A DNA stretch of 64,000 nt. It comes from Seison nebaliae (taxonomy: Eukaryota; Rotifera; Pararotatoria; Seisonacea; Seisonidae). This document shows positions 11,443 to 23,588 of the stretch, one piece after another. The stretch is taken from contig JALJEE010000635.1 of the NCBI GenBank assembly GCA_023231475.1, forward strand, positions 1 to 64,000, given 5' to 3'. Position 1 is the first letter of the stretch, and each line of letters starts with the position of its first letter. The notes beneath the pieces are model-generated. The model was not told the DNA's origin and did not search any database. It was given only the letters and a program-made list of their open reading frames with translations. The position numbers were made by a program, and so were the translations under genes.

Positions 11443-12483
11443 ATGAGAATAAGTTTATTACATTTGTTAAAAAATTTGAGTCAGGGAAAAATGAGCAAAT
11501 CAGCCAAATCTTTACCACTCGCCACACTTGATGATTTGGATTTGAATAAATTCGAATATATCAATTTATTTTTGGATTATGATGGAACATTGACGCCAAT
11601 AGTCGATAATCCATCAGATGCTTTATTGACGTCATCGATGTTTGACGTGCTTACCAAATTATCGAAATTACAAGGCGATCATGAAAAATTCAAATTTTCC
11701 GTTTTCATTATCAGCGGACGTGATTATGAGGACATTTCGGAGAAGGTTGGTATTAAAGAGATAGTGATCGGTGGTTGTCATGGATTCGATATTCGTACCT
11801 ATTCTACCCAATCGAACCAAATGGAACAATTGCCGAGTATTGGCGAGAAATTCCGGAAAGATTTAGAAATCGTCAATCAGGAAATAAAGGACGAATTGGA
11901 TAAATTCACGATTGATTCGGAAAATTTGAAATCGTTAATTTGGGTGGAGTTCAAACGATATTCGATCGCCGTTCATATGAGAGAATTGAATAAGATGCTT
12001 GGTGAAATGAAGAATGTGAAGGAACGTTACGATAAACAAATTTTCAACATGTTGTCCAATGTCCTTTCGAGAGATCGAAATCATTTGACAGTGAATCGTG
12101 GAAAAGAAATTTTTGAAATTGTTCCGAACGTCGAATGGCATAAAGGGAAGGCAGCGGAATGGTTAACGGAATTTGTTCATTCGGATAACCATCGAAGTTT
12201 TGGAATGAATGACGTGACGAAGGAATTCGATGAGAAGAAATGGTCGAAGACTTTAACATTCTTCCTGGGTGATGATACGACGGACGAAACGGCATTTAAG
12301 GACTTGAAGGAGATCTATCAACGAATTGGTTTAGAAGAGTATTTTCGATCGATCGTCGTGTGTGAAATGGAGGGAGCAGCGAAGAAAGAAACGTTTGCTA
12401 AATATCGTCTCAATTCAACAGACAAAGTCGAAAGTTTATTAAAGAGTCTCGCTCATTTGATTGAATGTGAAAAAAAAGATTAA
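11443..12483 (+). CDS. Trehalose-6-phosphate phosphatase (HAD superfamily, OtsB-type)
   Basis: Intronless, 346 aa. Removes phosphate from trehalose-6-phosphate to give trehalose, a blood sugar and stress protectant of many invertebrates. HAD motifs are visible: DYDGTLTP (motif I, the two Asp for catalysis and Mg), SGRD (motif II), a mid-domain Lys region ending HKGKA (motif III) and GDDTTDE (motif IV, Mg-binding acids). The GGCHGFDI segment after motif II is typical of the TPP family. It is not fused to a trehalose-phosphate synthase, unlike the common insect arrangement. ATG 11443 is taken as start; ATG 11491 (MSKSAKS) is equally possible because conservation begins later. It is convergent with the protease, whose stop is only 54 bp away. 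Confidence 0.92.
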   Translation: MRISLLHLLKNLSQGKMSKSAKSLPLATLDDLDLNKFEYINLFLDYDGTLTPIVDNPSDALLTSSMFDVLTKLSKLQGDHEKFKFSVFIISGRDYEDISEKVGIKEIVIGGCHGFDIRTYSTQSNQMEQLPSIGEKFRKDLEIVNQEIKDELDKFTIDSENLKSLIWVEFKRYSIAVHMRELNKMLGEMKNVKERYDKQIFNMLSNVLSRDRNHLTVNRGKEIFEIVPNVEWHKGKAAEWLTEFVHSDNHRSFGMNDVTKEFDEKKWSKTLTFFLGDDTTDETAFKDLKEIYQRIGLEEYFRSIVVCEMEGAAKKETFAKYRLNSTDKVESLLKSLAHLIECEKKD

Positions 12484-12536
12484 TTTGAATCTGAAAATTT
12501 TAAATTTTTATTAATTTTATTATTTTAAATTAAATT

Positions 12537-13724
12537 TTAAGTAATTTTCCTAATTTGTTCATTTAACCATTTGATGTAATATTTCGTTCGAGTATACACA
12601 CCAACTCCTTGACATGGTGTACCGCCATAACTGACCACTCCTACAATCATCGCTTTCTCTCCGTCGTAGTCGATCAATGGACCACCACTATCACCCTGGA
12701 GATTAAGCGAAGTGAAAATGAGATTGAAGGAAAATAAACTTCACACGCATCCTTCTCATTCTCGATATCACCCGCACATATCTGTTGGGAGAGATGGAAA
12801 GGATTTCGAAAATTCTCTTTACACACTCCTTCGGAAAGAACTTGGAGTTTCGTTTCTTTCAGAGTTATCGGATGTGTTTCCTCGTCTAACAGAATTATTT
12901 GAACGTTGTCGAAGAATTTTAAGAATAAACCTGCAACTCCCCAACCCGTCACCGTCAATTCATCGTTCAACGAATGGGCGAGAGTGGGCACACAGATGGG
13001 TTCGATTTCATCGAACTCCAAACTAAACGGCGAATTAACTACTATGAGTGCAATATCATTTTTTAGTGTGTTTTTATCATAATCTTCGTGCTTGAAATAG
13101 AGTGGGCGTCTAATGTGATTTGAGTGTAAATTAAAAATATTAACTATTATCATCGATGTCATCTTTCGGAAATGAGTGAAGACATTCATCTTATTAGTGC
13201 CGCTCAATACATTGATTTGATCATCCGTTCTAATTTGTACAGGAGAATTAAATTTTAAATAATCGCAATGGAACTGGAGACAATGTGCGGCGGTCAGAAC
13301 CACGGTTGGTGTAATGATGGCACCACCACATCGAAATCGATTCTCACCTCTTCTTATATCCATATAGACCATCCATGGATACTTGATTCCAGCGACATCG
13401 ACACCGCCGATTATTCGCAATTGTTCCATTGGAGGTATTGTACCACATTCCACCTGATCTACACAATATTTCGTGAAAACGGTGTTTGAAAGAAGAAAAA
13501 ATGTGAAACGTTCAAATTCTTCTAAATTTGGCTTTTTTACCTTTTCTTCAGTTCCACAACATGAATAAAATGTAATAATTTTATGGAATAAATTAATTTT
13601 AACTTTCTCTTAGAACGATAAGCGGTACGGCTATGATCACTACCAGCACAATGACGATGAGAAGAGTGATAAGAATAATGAAAATTTTCTTATTCTCCCC
13701 AAAAGTTTTTTTAATATTTTTCAT
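12537..13724 (-). CDS. Membrane-anchored trypsin-like serine protease (S1A)
   Basis: Minus-strand exons 13604-13724, 13522-12740-side (12740-13521) and 12537-12695, 353 aa. Exon 1 encodes a short basic head and a strong membrane helix (IFIILITLLIVIVLVVIIAV), so this is a type II transmembrane protease with a very short stem. The catalytic domain starts at RIIGG (activation cleavage before IIGG), with TAAHC (His), NDIALI (Asp) and CEGDSGGP (Ser, completed across the last intron). The chain ends in a typical VYTR..Y..WL.EQI helix. A Cys just before RIIGG could tether the light chain by a disulfide. Both introns begin GTT and are 82 and 44 bp long. The substrate cannot be inferred. Confidence 0.88.
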
Positions 13725-15553
13725 TTTGAATTCCCTTCCTAACTACCGCCAACCATCATGTGAATAATTATTCGTGTAATTGGCAAATTGGAGATGAAGA
13801 GCAATTTGAGTTTTTAAGATTAATTTCTTAATAATCTATCGTTGTGTATATTAACGAGAATGTGTTCGATTCCTCTTAAAAAGTATGAAATGAAATTATT
13901 TTCAATTCTTCTTCTCTTCTCCTTCGAAATGTCTAATTAACTTCCATTGGGAGACGAGAAGTAAATTAAAATTATTGTTATTCATTAGAATGATTAGTGG
14001 AACTATTGATGTTCCTGTCCATAAGTAATTATTAATTTCGAAGGTAAAACGAATCAAACAAAAATATTATTGTCGTTGTTATATTCAATACGGAATATTC
14101 TCCCCCACTATGTGCTCGCTAAGAAACGGTAATGGAAGGACAAGTGGTCGAATGGAATCGGGGAGGAAAAATTGTCAATTATCAAAAAAAAAATTCGCTT
14201 TATTTTCATGTTATTGTTTTTGAACGATCCTCATAATAATAATAATAATAATGGTAGTATTGGTAGTGGTGATAATTAATAATCTATTAATAAAGTTTTT
14301 TTTTTTTGATTAATTGCCGAAATGACAGAAGAAAGTTAAGAACGAATGGTTATATGGCATTAAAATTAGAGAATGAGAAGAAACGATGAAAACTAGGAGA
14401 AAGCAAGTGAGAGAAAAGTGTAGAGATTGTGGTAAGAATTTAGGTGTCGTAGAGAAAGAGAGATTTGGAAGAATTCTTATTATTGTTATTAATTAATATT
14501 ATTGTCGTTGCCGTGGTAAATAATGGTAATGATGATGGATTATGATGATATAAAATAAGTGAGAGATTAATAGAAGAATTAGAGATAGAAACTAATGTTC
14601 CTTTGAATGAAATTAGAACGGAAATGCAATACGAGTTATGAGTATTATCGAATCGGATTTATTAATAAACACAGTTATTTTTTCATCCTTCTGATGATGG
14701 TGGTGGTGGTGGTTTTGGTGATTATGATCATGGTGGTGGTGGTCAACCGCCCTGTTGGTGGGTTAGTCGGTCGATGAAGCCGCAGTAGAAAATGTTGGTA
14801 GAAGATATGTAAAAAGTATAAAAAGAAACTAAACACAATCGTAAAATGTAAAAAAAAAAAAGAGAGAAAGAAAAGAGTCGTTAATTCATAAAAAAATAGA
14901 AGTTATGGAGAATAGATGTTTTTTACGGTTTTTTTTCGGTCAGTTTTACAAGATATACTCTTGAAAGAATTCGATCACATTGGTGTTAAGTAGATGTTTG
15001 TAATGATTAATGAGATTCGCTATACACATCGAACGGTTTAATAGATCGAGATTATGATTATTGTTGTTATTATTATTCTTTTTCAATGAACACATAAGGC
15101 ATACTCTATTGGTGTGCACAGTGCGTGCAGAGTGTGTGCACATGCGTGTATGGTGAGAGTGAATATTCTATACATTATTATGATTATTTTTGTTATTTGG
15201 TATCGGCTCTTTAGGCAATTGGCTGTTATGAGAAGGGACAAATAATAATGAATATTATCACTAGAAAGTAGTAGTAGTAGTGGTAGTAGTAGTAGTAGTA
15301 GGTGGTGGTAATGGTAGTGGTAGTGGTGGTAATTTTGATGAATAATAAGAAGAACAATAACAACAAAGAGAATGGTGGTTATGGAAGAAATGAATCACAA
15401 CATGGTTCTAGAGAAGGAAAGAAAAGTAAATTAATTCAAAAAAAATCGAATAGGATTAATCAAACCGGAAAGTGATTAGTGATTAGAGTAATGGAAATTA
15501 TTAACGTTTAACAAATTTTTAAAAATATGTCAACTAACTATTTACCTCAAGCA
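13725..15553. other. Downstream/3'UTR region of QKI/HOW with G/T- and A/T-rich simple repeats
   Basis: No coding frame that I can support. There are triplet tracts, including a GGT/GTG run at 14698-14760, a TAG/TGG run at about 15269-15330 and ATA/ATT runs near 14235-14285. This is the 3' side of QKI/HOW (-) and the 5' side of the protease (-), so a long simple-repeat 3'UTR followed by the protease promoter is a reasonable inference. No ACTAA-type STAR-binding cluster was searched systematically. Confidence 0.45.
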
Positions 15554-17122
15554 TTATCTGTAGGGATGTACTCGAGTTTGACTGGCCTGCATTTTTTGAA
15601 ATGGTCGCAAAGCTCCACCATCTGTCAATTGAAAGAGGAATGAAGAAAGAAAAATGGGAAAGAAAAAGAGAAACTGTTTGTGGGCGGAGTGTTACCAGGA
15701 GGTATATTACTAGTGAGACTTTGTGTCACATTATTCAGAGTATTTGTATTATTATCATCTGTTGACGTATTTCGAATTGGCCTGGCCAATTCTTTATTTA
15801 ATAATTAAATAAATTAAATTTAAATGCAAATTAACCGTTGTTAGACATGGACGCTAAATTATTGGCATTCGATAAGAGATTCGTATTAGCTGATGATGTT
15901 AATCCATTTCCAGTGTCGATTCCACTCGCTGGTGCCAACGATGAGAAGATGTTGCTGAGAACGGGATTGTGGAGTAAATTTGAATTTAAGAGATTTAGCA
16001 TGTTCGTCGTCTGATTGGAAGAAGCGACGGGAAGTGATTGTTGTGGTTGTCCATGTTGTCCATTCATCAAAATTGCCGGTTGTCCCAAAATACTGTTCAA
16101 TAACGATGTGGTTCTCTGGTCGGCATTCTGTACATGACTTTGTTGTTGTTTCGCTATATCCAACAAATTGATATTTCCTCGTACATTATTATTATTATTA
16201 TGATTATTGTTGTTGTTGTTGGTATTTGAAATTAATTGGAGTAATTGATCACAATTCATTCCAGTGATTCCTGGAACGGAATTGAGTCGTGTTCCAGTCA
16301 GATTGTTTGGAAGTGACGGTGATGGATTGAGACTTTCTAATTTGATTGATGGTATCGATTGTTGTGGTGGTGCTCCATTCGGAGTTATGAGAGGTGAATT
16401 ATTTAATTGATTATTATTAATTAATGATGATGTTAATGTTTGATGATTTCGATCACGATAAGTTCCGTTTAAAATTGCTAATTCTATTAATTGTCTTCGT
16501 TTCAATTCATCATCTCCCTCACTCTATTCAAATGATTATTAATTTTGAGAAAAAGATGGAAATTAAACGGTTGGAATTAATAATTTTTCTATTTCTTTTC
16601 TTGCATTTTCCAATTTGACTTTATTTCGATTCGACGTGTCTTCCGACGAAATGAGAATATGAAGATCTTCTTTCAAATGTTCCCAATTCGGTTTTCCAAT
16701 CATCGATTCCTCTTTCCTTCGATCTCTAATACTTCCACGACCTCTCACCATAATCTTACATTGAGTATCGTTCTCCAGTTTTTTCGCCGTCATTCCTCTC
16801 GGACCCAAAATCCTTCCGACGAAATTAAAATCAGGATATTCCTTCACCGGAACGAGAACTTTCTGTGTCTCAACTACTAATTCTCCGTCAGCTTCCGGTA
16901 ACTCTGGTAACCTTTTCGGCGTTTCATCAAACAACAATTCGCGAACTCGACGAATTTCTTTAAAAGAAGAAAATGGTGAAAAACGATGAAAAAAACGGAA
17001 TTGAAACCGTCTTCTAATAATCGGCCGACATGTACAAAGAAAGCGGGTAGAGCAGTGACTTGATTCCGATCGCGAATCAACTCGCCCAAATATTCAGCGT
17101 TCGCTTCTTTCGTTTGATTCAT
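15554..17122 (-). CDS. how/QKI: STAR-family KH RNA-binding protein, Quaking/HOW-like
   Basis: Five minus-strand exons: 17008-17122, 16569-16957, 15836-16523, 15696-15791 and 15554-15621; 451 aa. QKI/HOW proteins bind ACUAAY elements and control splicing, stability and translation of mRNAs, e.g. in muscle and glia. The order is QUA1 ([25 protein letters not shown]), a single KH domain ([20 protein letters not shown], then [10 protein letters not shown] and [15 protein letters not shown]), QUA2 ([21 protein letters not shown]), and an Asn/Gln/Pro-rich tail. The last 23-codon exon ends in RVHPYR, matching the conserved tail of QKI and HOW isoforms, which supports the distal exons. Introns are 42-74 bp. 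If intron 3 is retained, translation stops at once (G|GTTAA), giving a shorter isoform without that tail. It is divergent from the dynein light chain gene. Confidence 0.93.
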
Positions 17123-18033
17123 GACGTTTTTTTAGGTGGGAAGATGATTATGAGAAAAATTTTATCTGATAAAAATAATTGTTATTTTTGTTTGTTTCTC
17201 CTTCTCTGTCGATAACGAGTAGAACAGATAATCATTCAATTGAGACGGATACACATCATAAACGCTTCGGCTAACTACTTGAATCGTCTAAACGGTGGAC
17301 AAACCCACATCTATCCTTTCAACTACTTCTCCCTGCCCTCCACCACCACCACTTGTACCTAGCACTACCTCTCTCCCAGACGTCGCTCTACGACCTTATA
17401 CGTCTCCGGAATTAACGAGCGCTCGCAAACAAAGAACTTTATTGTTTTCTGTATACAACTTCCATCTATCCTTCCATCTTTCTTTCCATCCCTCTATCCA
17501 TTCAGTCACGTACAGAAGACGAATGTGTGAATGGTGGTAAACGCGTCAGTTGAAAATGAATGAATAAATAAATAATTTCTAAAAAGAAGAAAGGGAACTA
17601 TTTCTTTAATGAATCTATAAAATATTGGAACGAACTATGAATTAACATTGGGAAATGTGAAAAATACACTTTTTCCATTGCTAGATCTTTCAACCAAATA
17701 TGTCTTACCGCTTCTTTTTTCCATTAACTTTATCGAAACCTCTTCTCGACTCCTTCAACAACAATTCTAACAGTTCTCTCCTTCTCACTCCTCCTAACCG
17801 ACATGCAAAGAATACGCATTTTCTCTCACGAGAGAGCAAATTTTGTGAGAATATAATTTTGAACAATTTAAATTGATTTTTTAACAATTACCAATTTTAA
17901 TTTCTAATAATTTCCAATTATTCTCAACGAACATAAATACAACTAAATTGAGGGCTAATTTTCGTTGAATCGTACTAGAAACGAATACAACATCACAATC
18001 TGCTACTTCTTCAGGGAATTAACTCGAAATAAA
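17123..18033. other. Divergent spacer QKI/HOW - DYNLT
   Basis: No supported gene. Contains a CCACCACCACC-rich stretch near 17340 and CTATCCATC/CTTTCCATC-like pyrimidine repeats at 17462-17505. Probably promoters and 5'UTRs of the two divergent genes. Confidence 0.4.
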
Positions 18034-18464
18034 ATGGGAGATGAAGTTCCGAATTAAATTTCTTTAATGAATTTTATTCTCTATTAAACTCTTTAGGCAC
18101 TCTTCATCATCGAAGACATTAATGCGATAGTTAAGGATGTTAGTCTAGCAATAATCTTCTTCCACTTTCTTCTAACTGCCAATTTATAAAGTCGATCGAA
18201 AGTGTAATACGTAACGCTCAATATAATGCGGGGAAAGTGGATGAATGGACGAACGACATCATCGAACAATGTCTCTTAAGTCTCCTGCATTTGAATCGAC
18301 CCTTTAAATATATCGTCACTTGTACGATCTTACAAAAGACTGGTGCTGGTTACCATATGGTCTGCAGCTATTATTGGGATCAAACATCCGACGGTGTCAC
18401 CACCATCAGATGGGAAAGTAGAACTTTATATGTCATCGTTAGTGTATTCGGATTAGCTATTTGA
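18034..18464 (+). CDS. DYNLT1: Dynein light chain Tctex-type (DYNLT1/3-like)
   Basis: Exons 18034-18045, 18097-18138 and 18192-18464; 108 aa, the usual size for the family (about 110). Tctex-type light chains dimerise on dynein intermediate chain and help cargo binding in cytoplasmic and axonemal dynein. The family signature is complete: (V)DEWTNDIIEQCLLSL, RPFKYIVTCTILQKTGAG, CSYYWD..DG, then VRWE-like IRWESRTLYVIVSVFGLAI. The first exon has only four codons (MGDE) and was placed because it supplies an ATG in phase with a GTT donor, so it is the least certain part. Both introns (51 and 53 bp) are phase 0. Confidence 0.92.
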
Positions 18465-18759
18465 ATTCAACCAAATTCAAATTACTAGAAAACAATAATA
18501 ATTTTGAATTCCTCTCCCACAAACCTGAAATTTAAGTAGATTAGAAATTTTTTTCATTAAACTTAATTCATCTGGAGCAATTAAATGAGATGTGATGCCA
18601 GAAACAATTCTGGTGAAAGTGTCAGGAGAATGTTGAAGGAATTTAGTTATGTTTATTCAGTTCTCGAGTCGAATGTTAAAATATAAATATGAAATTTTTT
18701 CTATTTTCTAAAATGTAAATTTTTAGTTTATTAGAAAACAATTTATTTTTTAAGTGAAA

Positions 18760-19197
18760 ATGATAAGAAACGGATTGAGTAAATTGATGGTGAGGAAACA
18801 TGTGCAACCGAAATCTTATTATCATGAGAAAGTTCTCGATCATTATGAGAAACCGAGAAATGTTGGTTCGTTAGATAAGAAATCGACGAATGTCGGTACG
18901 GGAGTTGTAGGCGCACCAGCATGTGGCGACGTCATGAAATTACAGATCGAAGTAAAAGATGGACGAATTGTTGATGCTAAATTCAAAACTTTTGGATGTG
19001 GCTCCGCCATCGCTTCCAGTTCTTTAGTGACCGAATGGATTAAAGGCAAATCAGTGAATGATGCTTCGAAGATAAAGAACAAGGAGATCGCTGAAGAATT
19101 ATGTCTCCCTCCCATTAAACTTCATTGTTCCGTTCTCGCCGAAGAAGCGATTAAAGCGGCAGTTAATGATTATGAGAAGAAGAAAGAGAAAAAATAA
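18760..19197 (+). CDS. ISCU: Iron-sulfur cluster assembly scaffold ISCU
   Basis: Intronless, 145 aa. In the mitochondrial matrix ISCU receives sulfur from NFS1-ISD11 and iron/electrons from frataxin and ferredoxin, builds a [2Fe-2S] cluster and hands it to HSPA9/HSC20. The three cluster ligands sit in their motifs: GAPACGD (Cys55, Asp57), FGCGSA (Cys80) and LPPIKLHCS (Cys123). LPPIK is the LPPVK-type HSC70-binding loop. The basic start (MIRNGLSKLMVRKH) fits a mitochondrial targeting peptide. ATG 18760 is chosen over the upstream in-frame GTG. AATAAA is at 19208-19213. It lies 296 bp after DYNLT on the same strand and is convergent with the CRIM1-like gene. Confidence 0.96.
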   Translation: MIRNGLSKLMVRKHVQPKSYYHEKVLDHYEKPRNVGSLDKKSTNVGTGVVGAPACGDVMKLQIEVKDGRIVDAKFKTFGCGSAIASSSLVTEWIKGKSVNDASKIKNKEIAEELCLPPIKLHCSVLAEEAIKAAVNDYEKKKEKK

Positions 19198-19594
19198 TGA
19201 TATAAAAAATAAAATATTTCTTCCGTCTCTTTTTCATTGGAATATATATCATTTATCGACGAAAATTCGTGAAAAAAATTTTCTATTTTTTAACAAACAT
19301 TTTTTAAATTTAATTATTCCCCAAAATTTTGAATTTAATTTAAAAAAAAAAATTTAATATAAAACATAAAAAAAATATTTTTAATTTCTCTCAATTTTTA
19401 GCAGGAGTGAAATGTAAACTAATTTTTTTCACATTTATCTGATTATCGTTTATTAGTTTCGATTTGAGAAGATGTTTTGATGTAGTTTTGAGAAAAGAGA
19501 ATGGATCGTTAAAGATATGTTTATTAAAGAAAAAAAAAAGTGAAAAAGAGTGGGGTTAAATTAAAATTATTCAGGTTTGACCTGATTCGTTAAA
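19198..19594. other. Convergent 3' spacer ISCU / CRIM1-like
   Basis: About 400 bp of A/T homopolymer-rich sequence between two convergent stop codons; consistent with two overlapping or abutting 3'UTRs. No gene seen. Confidence 0.6.
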
Positions 19595-21610
19595 TTAAAT
19601 GAAATGATGTTTCTCTGTTCGATTGGGATTGTTGGCATCTTCAACAATCTGCAAATTATTCTCATGTTGAACGTCCTTATCCAAGACGTTGTTGTTGCTT
19701 CGATATCGTCTAATGATTTTGGGAGATGCGAATAATCGATTGAAACTTTTACTCTTACTCATATCGGACGTTGGTGACTGATGTGGTGGATTTGGCTGAT
19801 GTTCTGTGTGTGAAGTATCATTCGATTTGAATGTGTCCTCCAAACAATCATCATAATAATCATCGAAAGTGTTACAAGTGTTGTTGTTGTTGTTGTTGTT
19901 GTTGTTGTGACGGAGATTGTTGGAAGATGATTGAATTGGAGAGTCGGCCAGTTTCGAATTTAAATTTTCTATAGTGAATCGATCGAATACGGTTCGGAAG
20001 GACATGGAATTCATTGAAGAGAATGAAGATGGTGAAGTAGGAATGGATGTGGTTCCGTTAGAATCGGACGAGAAAGCTAACGGATTCTCACGAATTGTAC
20101 ACAACGTCTCCGAATTATTCTTTCCCGTACTATTCATATCGATATCGTTCAATTCATTTTCTACAGATGGACAACTAACAATTGTTGTCGATGTTAACGG
20201 TTTCTCAACAAATGGAGATATTATCGCTTGTTGTTGTTGTTGTTGTTGGTTTAAAGAGTTTTTATCACTTGATTGATTTAATAATTTTTCCATTTTCATT
20301 CGATGATTCATCGACGATAAACTTGAAATGTTACTCTCGATTGTGGTATTACTGGTGTAGGCAGTGGTGTTGGATTCAGTCGCCTGAATATTGGGCACAC
20401 GATGACGATCGTGATTGTTATAATAGAAATGATATCGCTTCGGTTCGGGTATTGATTGAGATTGTTGTTTTTGTTGATTCTCTTCTTGTTCGATAATTTC
20501 CGATTTTTTCGGTTGATGTGATGATGATGGTTGTCGATTGGATTGAGATCGATGTCGATGGAAATGGAAAAATTGTGGAAGTTTAGAGAATCGTTCCGTT
20601 TTCACTTTGGTAGACAAGTCGTTCATTTGGTTATTTGTGGATGTTTGCCTATAATGTTTCTGTTCACAATCGTCGACTGATGCGACTGACGAAGATTTGG
20701 AAGATGAAGTGAGAGACGAATTGCAAAAGTATGTCGAATGATGGTAGATTTCCTGTGGAATAATTTTGGAAGCCGTATAATTATCGAAAGATGTTTGATG
20801 GTTATTGATGAGTTGAAATCGGTTCGTCGAATAGTTCTCTTTCTTTGTGAATTGATTCAATCGTTTCAAGTTTTCCTTTCGTCTCCGATCCTTCCTCCAC
20901 AAACAAATGAATATGATACTAATCATCAATGAAACGATGAGAAGAACGATTCCACTTATGAGGAATGAGAAGAATAATTTCGAATCTGTTCCAAATAAAA
21001 TAAATGTGAAATAAAATAAAGAAATTTTAAACTTATCTCCACGTTATCCTTCTCTTCGATGAGACGTGTTTTTGTTGTCATACTTTCCGATGTATGTGAT
21101 GGTGGTGGAATATGATTCCTTCTCATTGATTGACTAGATGAAATGAATTGATTCGATCGATTATGTTGATTGGCAATCAACTTTCTCAACTCCTCCTCAA
21201 CAATACAATAGTTGCAACAACTGTATTTCTTCTCAATCTGATACGAGCACTTCCTCTCATTCTCACACTCAACAATCCAACAATTGCCCATCACACAATC
21301 ACATTCGGCACATTTATCCACTGATTTCTGTTTGAACGTTGACGTCAAATTACCACATAATCTCTTCTCATTCTCAATTCGCAATTTCTTCCGTTTTCGT
21401 CGTTTCGGACAACATGACAATTCCGGTTTGATACCACAAATCCGATTTGAATAATTCTCGTCACAGAGTAACGTCATCGACGATTGTTCTCGTGAATTGT
21501 AACGATCGATACACGTACATCTATTACAGTCGTTAATATAGAACACTTGATCAGGAACGAAATATTTACAGATGTTCAATTGATCATATTCATTCTTTAT
21601 CGACGGTGTC

Positions 21611-21662
<52 letters not shown>

Positions 21663-23505
21663 GTGGTGACGGTATTGTCGTCACTTGTCGATTGTTCTCT
21701 TCTCGATTAAGAGGAATGGTAATCGAACAATATTCTTGATTATTGCGACAATAACATGATTTGGGTGATTTGGATCGATCAATTATCGGTTCAATATCCA
21801 TCCAAATCTCACCATCAATACGGTTTGTGATTTCTCTTGATATGGATCGAATTATATTATCTTTCATTCTCACAGTATGATATGCTAATTGACAATTATT
21901 ATTCTGATGAGAATTCTTTCGCATCGTCGATAATGAGATTATAGACTGATATTGACCAGAGTGAATGAAAATTAACGATTGACAAGTACAAATGGGACAG
22001 AGTCGATCATTCATCTGATAACCATAAACGCACTTCTTCTCGCAAATTGGCGAATGGGCAGCGAAGTGAGCGGAGGAGATAATGGGACATAATCGACATG
22101 AACAAATCGGACACAAATCACCATCAAACCGGTAACCGTAAAGACATGTGATGTGGCAACTTTTCCGGAATTCGTGGAATGGCAAACAAGCTTTTCTGCA
22201 TTTGCAAATGAATTCGCCCGATTCGGGTCGAACTTGAAATCCGAGCGGACATTGTAAACTTTTCGAACATTCGTCAAAAATCTTCACCATTACATCGATG
22301 GATTGATAGATGGGTGATTGATCGGAGTCGACGATGGATTGATTTTGGAGAGTCTTCTCTTCGATCGTCTGATCATTCTTCGATTGGAAAATCAAATGAG
22401 AAATATCTAGTTTGGCCGAGGAATTTCCCGACGATTGACTTGGACATAAAGGACAACAAAATCGGGAATCGATAATCGGATCATCACATTGTTCGTGACA
22501 ATATTCCGCTTGACAATGAAGTTGATTGTCGATACATTGACAGAGCGTACATTTGTCCTCTTTCCAAGCTTGACCGTTCGAATAAACGATTTCCGTCTTG
22601 AGCGATCGACAACCATCAATACATCGACCACAACAATCATTCTCTGTATCGTAAATGATGTTCCCACAATTTAACATGGGACGACATCGTTTCGTTTCGC
22701 ATTGAATTAGACCGTTGGAGCAACTACATTTTGTACAGGCGTTGGGGAACCAACTACTCCCGTTTAAATAAATATCTGAATATTTTCCAAATTTTGAATT
22801 TTGAATTGACGAGTTCTGATGAATGATGGATTCAATTGTCTTCGAATTCGACGGATCAGATGAGAAACAAATTGATTCATCTCGTTCGCAAACATATGAC
22901 GGACAACATGTCGATAATTTAGTTCCTGGTCGATCGTCCACCAAATGAATTTCATTCGTTTTCTCTTTATTATTATTATTATTGTTGTTGTTGTTGTCGT
23001 TATTGAGAAGAATGAAAGGAAGAAATCCTGAAGGACATTTCATTCGTTCGCCACAATTCAACTCATCCATCGGTCGACAATCACATTCGAGGTAAGTGAT
23101 AATAGACTGGAAAGATATTGAGATTTTATCGTCATTCTTCTCAATCAACTTCTTCAGATCATCCGCCGACAATGAAATGGTTTTTAGTGACAACGACGAA
23201 TGATACGTGCGAACTGATAACGTCTTGTACGATCGCAGTTTAGCACAACACTCCACAATCTTTAATGTCAATCGCTCGAGAATTGACGAGGTAATCAATT
23301 GATCCGCTTTTTTTATGTTGACTCGTAAAACTATTTTTTGTTGTTGTTCGTTCGAGCAGTTGGTGAAGTCAACAGGTTGCGGACAAAAGATGTTTGTGCA
23401 ATCGTTCATTCGATTACTCTTCTTCCTCTTTAAATATTCTTCGAAATGCCGTTGAATATCTTGGTCGAATGTCGATGCCAATTTCCGTCGATAATCGTCC
23501 TCCAT
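19595..23505 (-). CDS. CRIM1: CRIM1-like transmembrane protein with VWFC and antistasin-type cysteine repeats
   Basis: Minus-strand exons 21033-23505 and 19595-20985, 1287 aa. CRIM1/CRM-1 proteins are type I membrane proteins that bind BMP/TGF-beta ligands. After an unassigned N-terminal region there are VWFC-type repeats (GSSWFPNACTKCSC..CCGRC, then GQAWKEDKCTLCQC..CCPLC), antistasin-type repeats (C..CLYGYRFDGDLCPICSC and KKCVYGYQMNDRLCPICTC) and further Cys-rich modules. A membrane helix (LFFSFLISGIVLLIVSLMISI) is created exactly across the 47-bp intron and is followed by a basic stop-transfer RKDRRRK. The cytoplasmic tail is very long (about 430 aa) and Asn/Ser/His/Gln-rich. Oddities are that no signal peptide follows the chosen ATG and the canonical IGFBP domain is not evident, so an upstream exon may be missing. 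A poly-Ser run is encoded by a microsatellite. Confidence 0.85.
21609..21661. repeat. (GAT)n microsatellite coding poly-Ser in the CRIM1-like gene
   Basis: About 17 uninterrupted GAT units on the plus strand, read on the minus strand as a TCA run, giving an in-frame poly-serine linker in the extracellular part. Confidence 0.9.
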
Positions 23506-23555
23506 CAATAATTATTTTTCAGTCGTTGTTGTTGTTGTTGTTGTTGATGATGATT

Positions 23556-23588
<33 letters not shown>

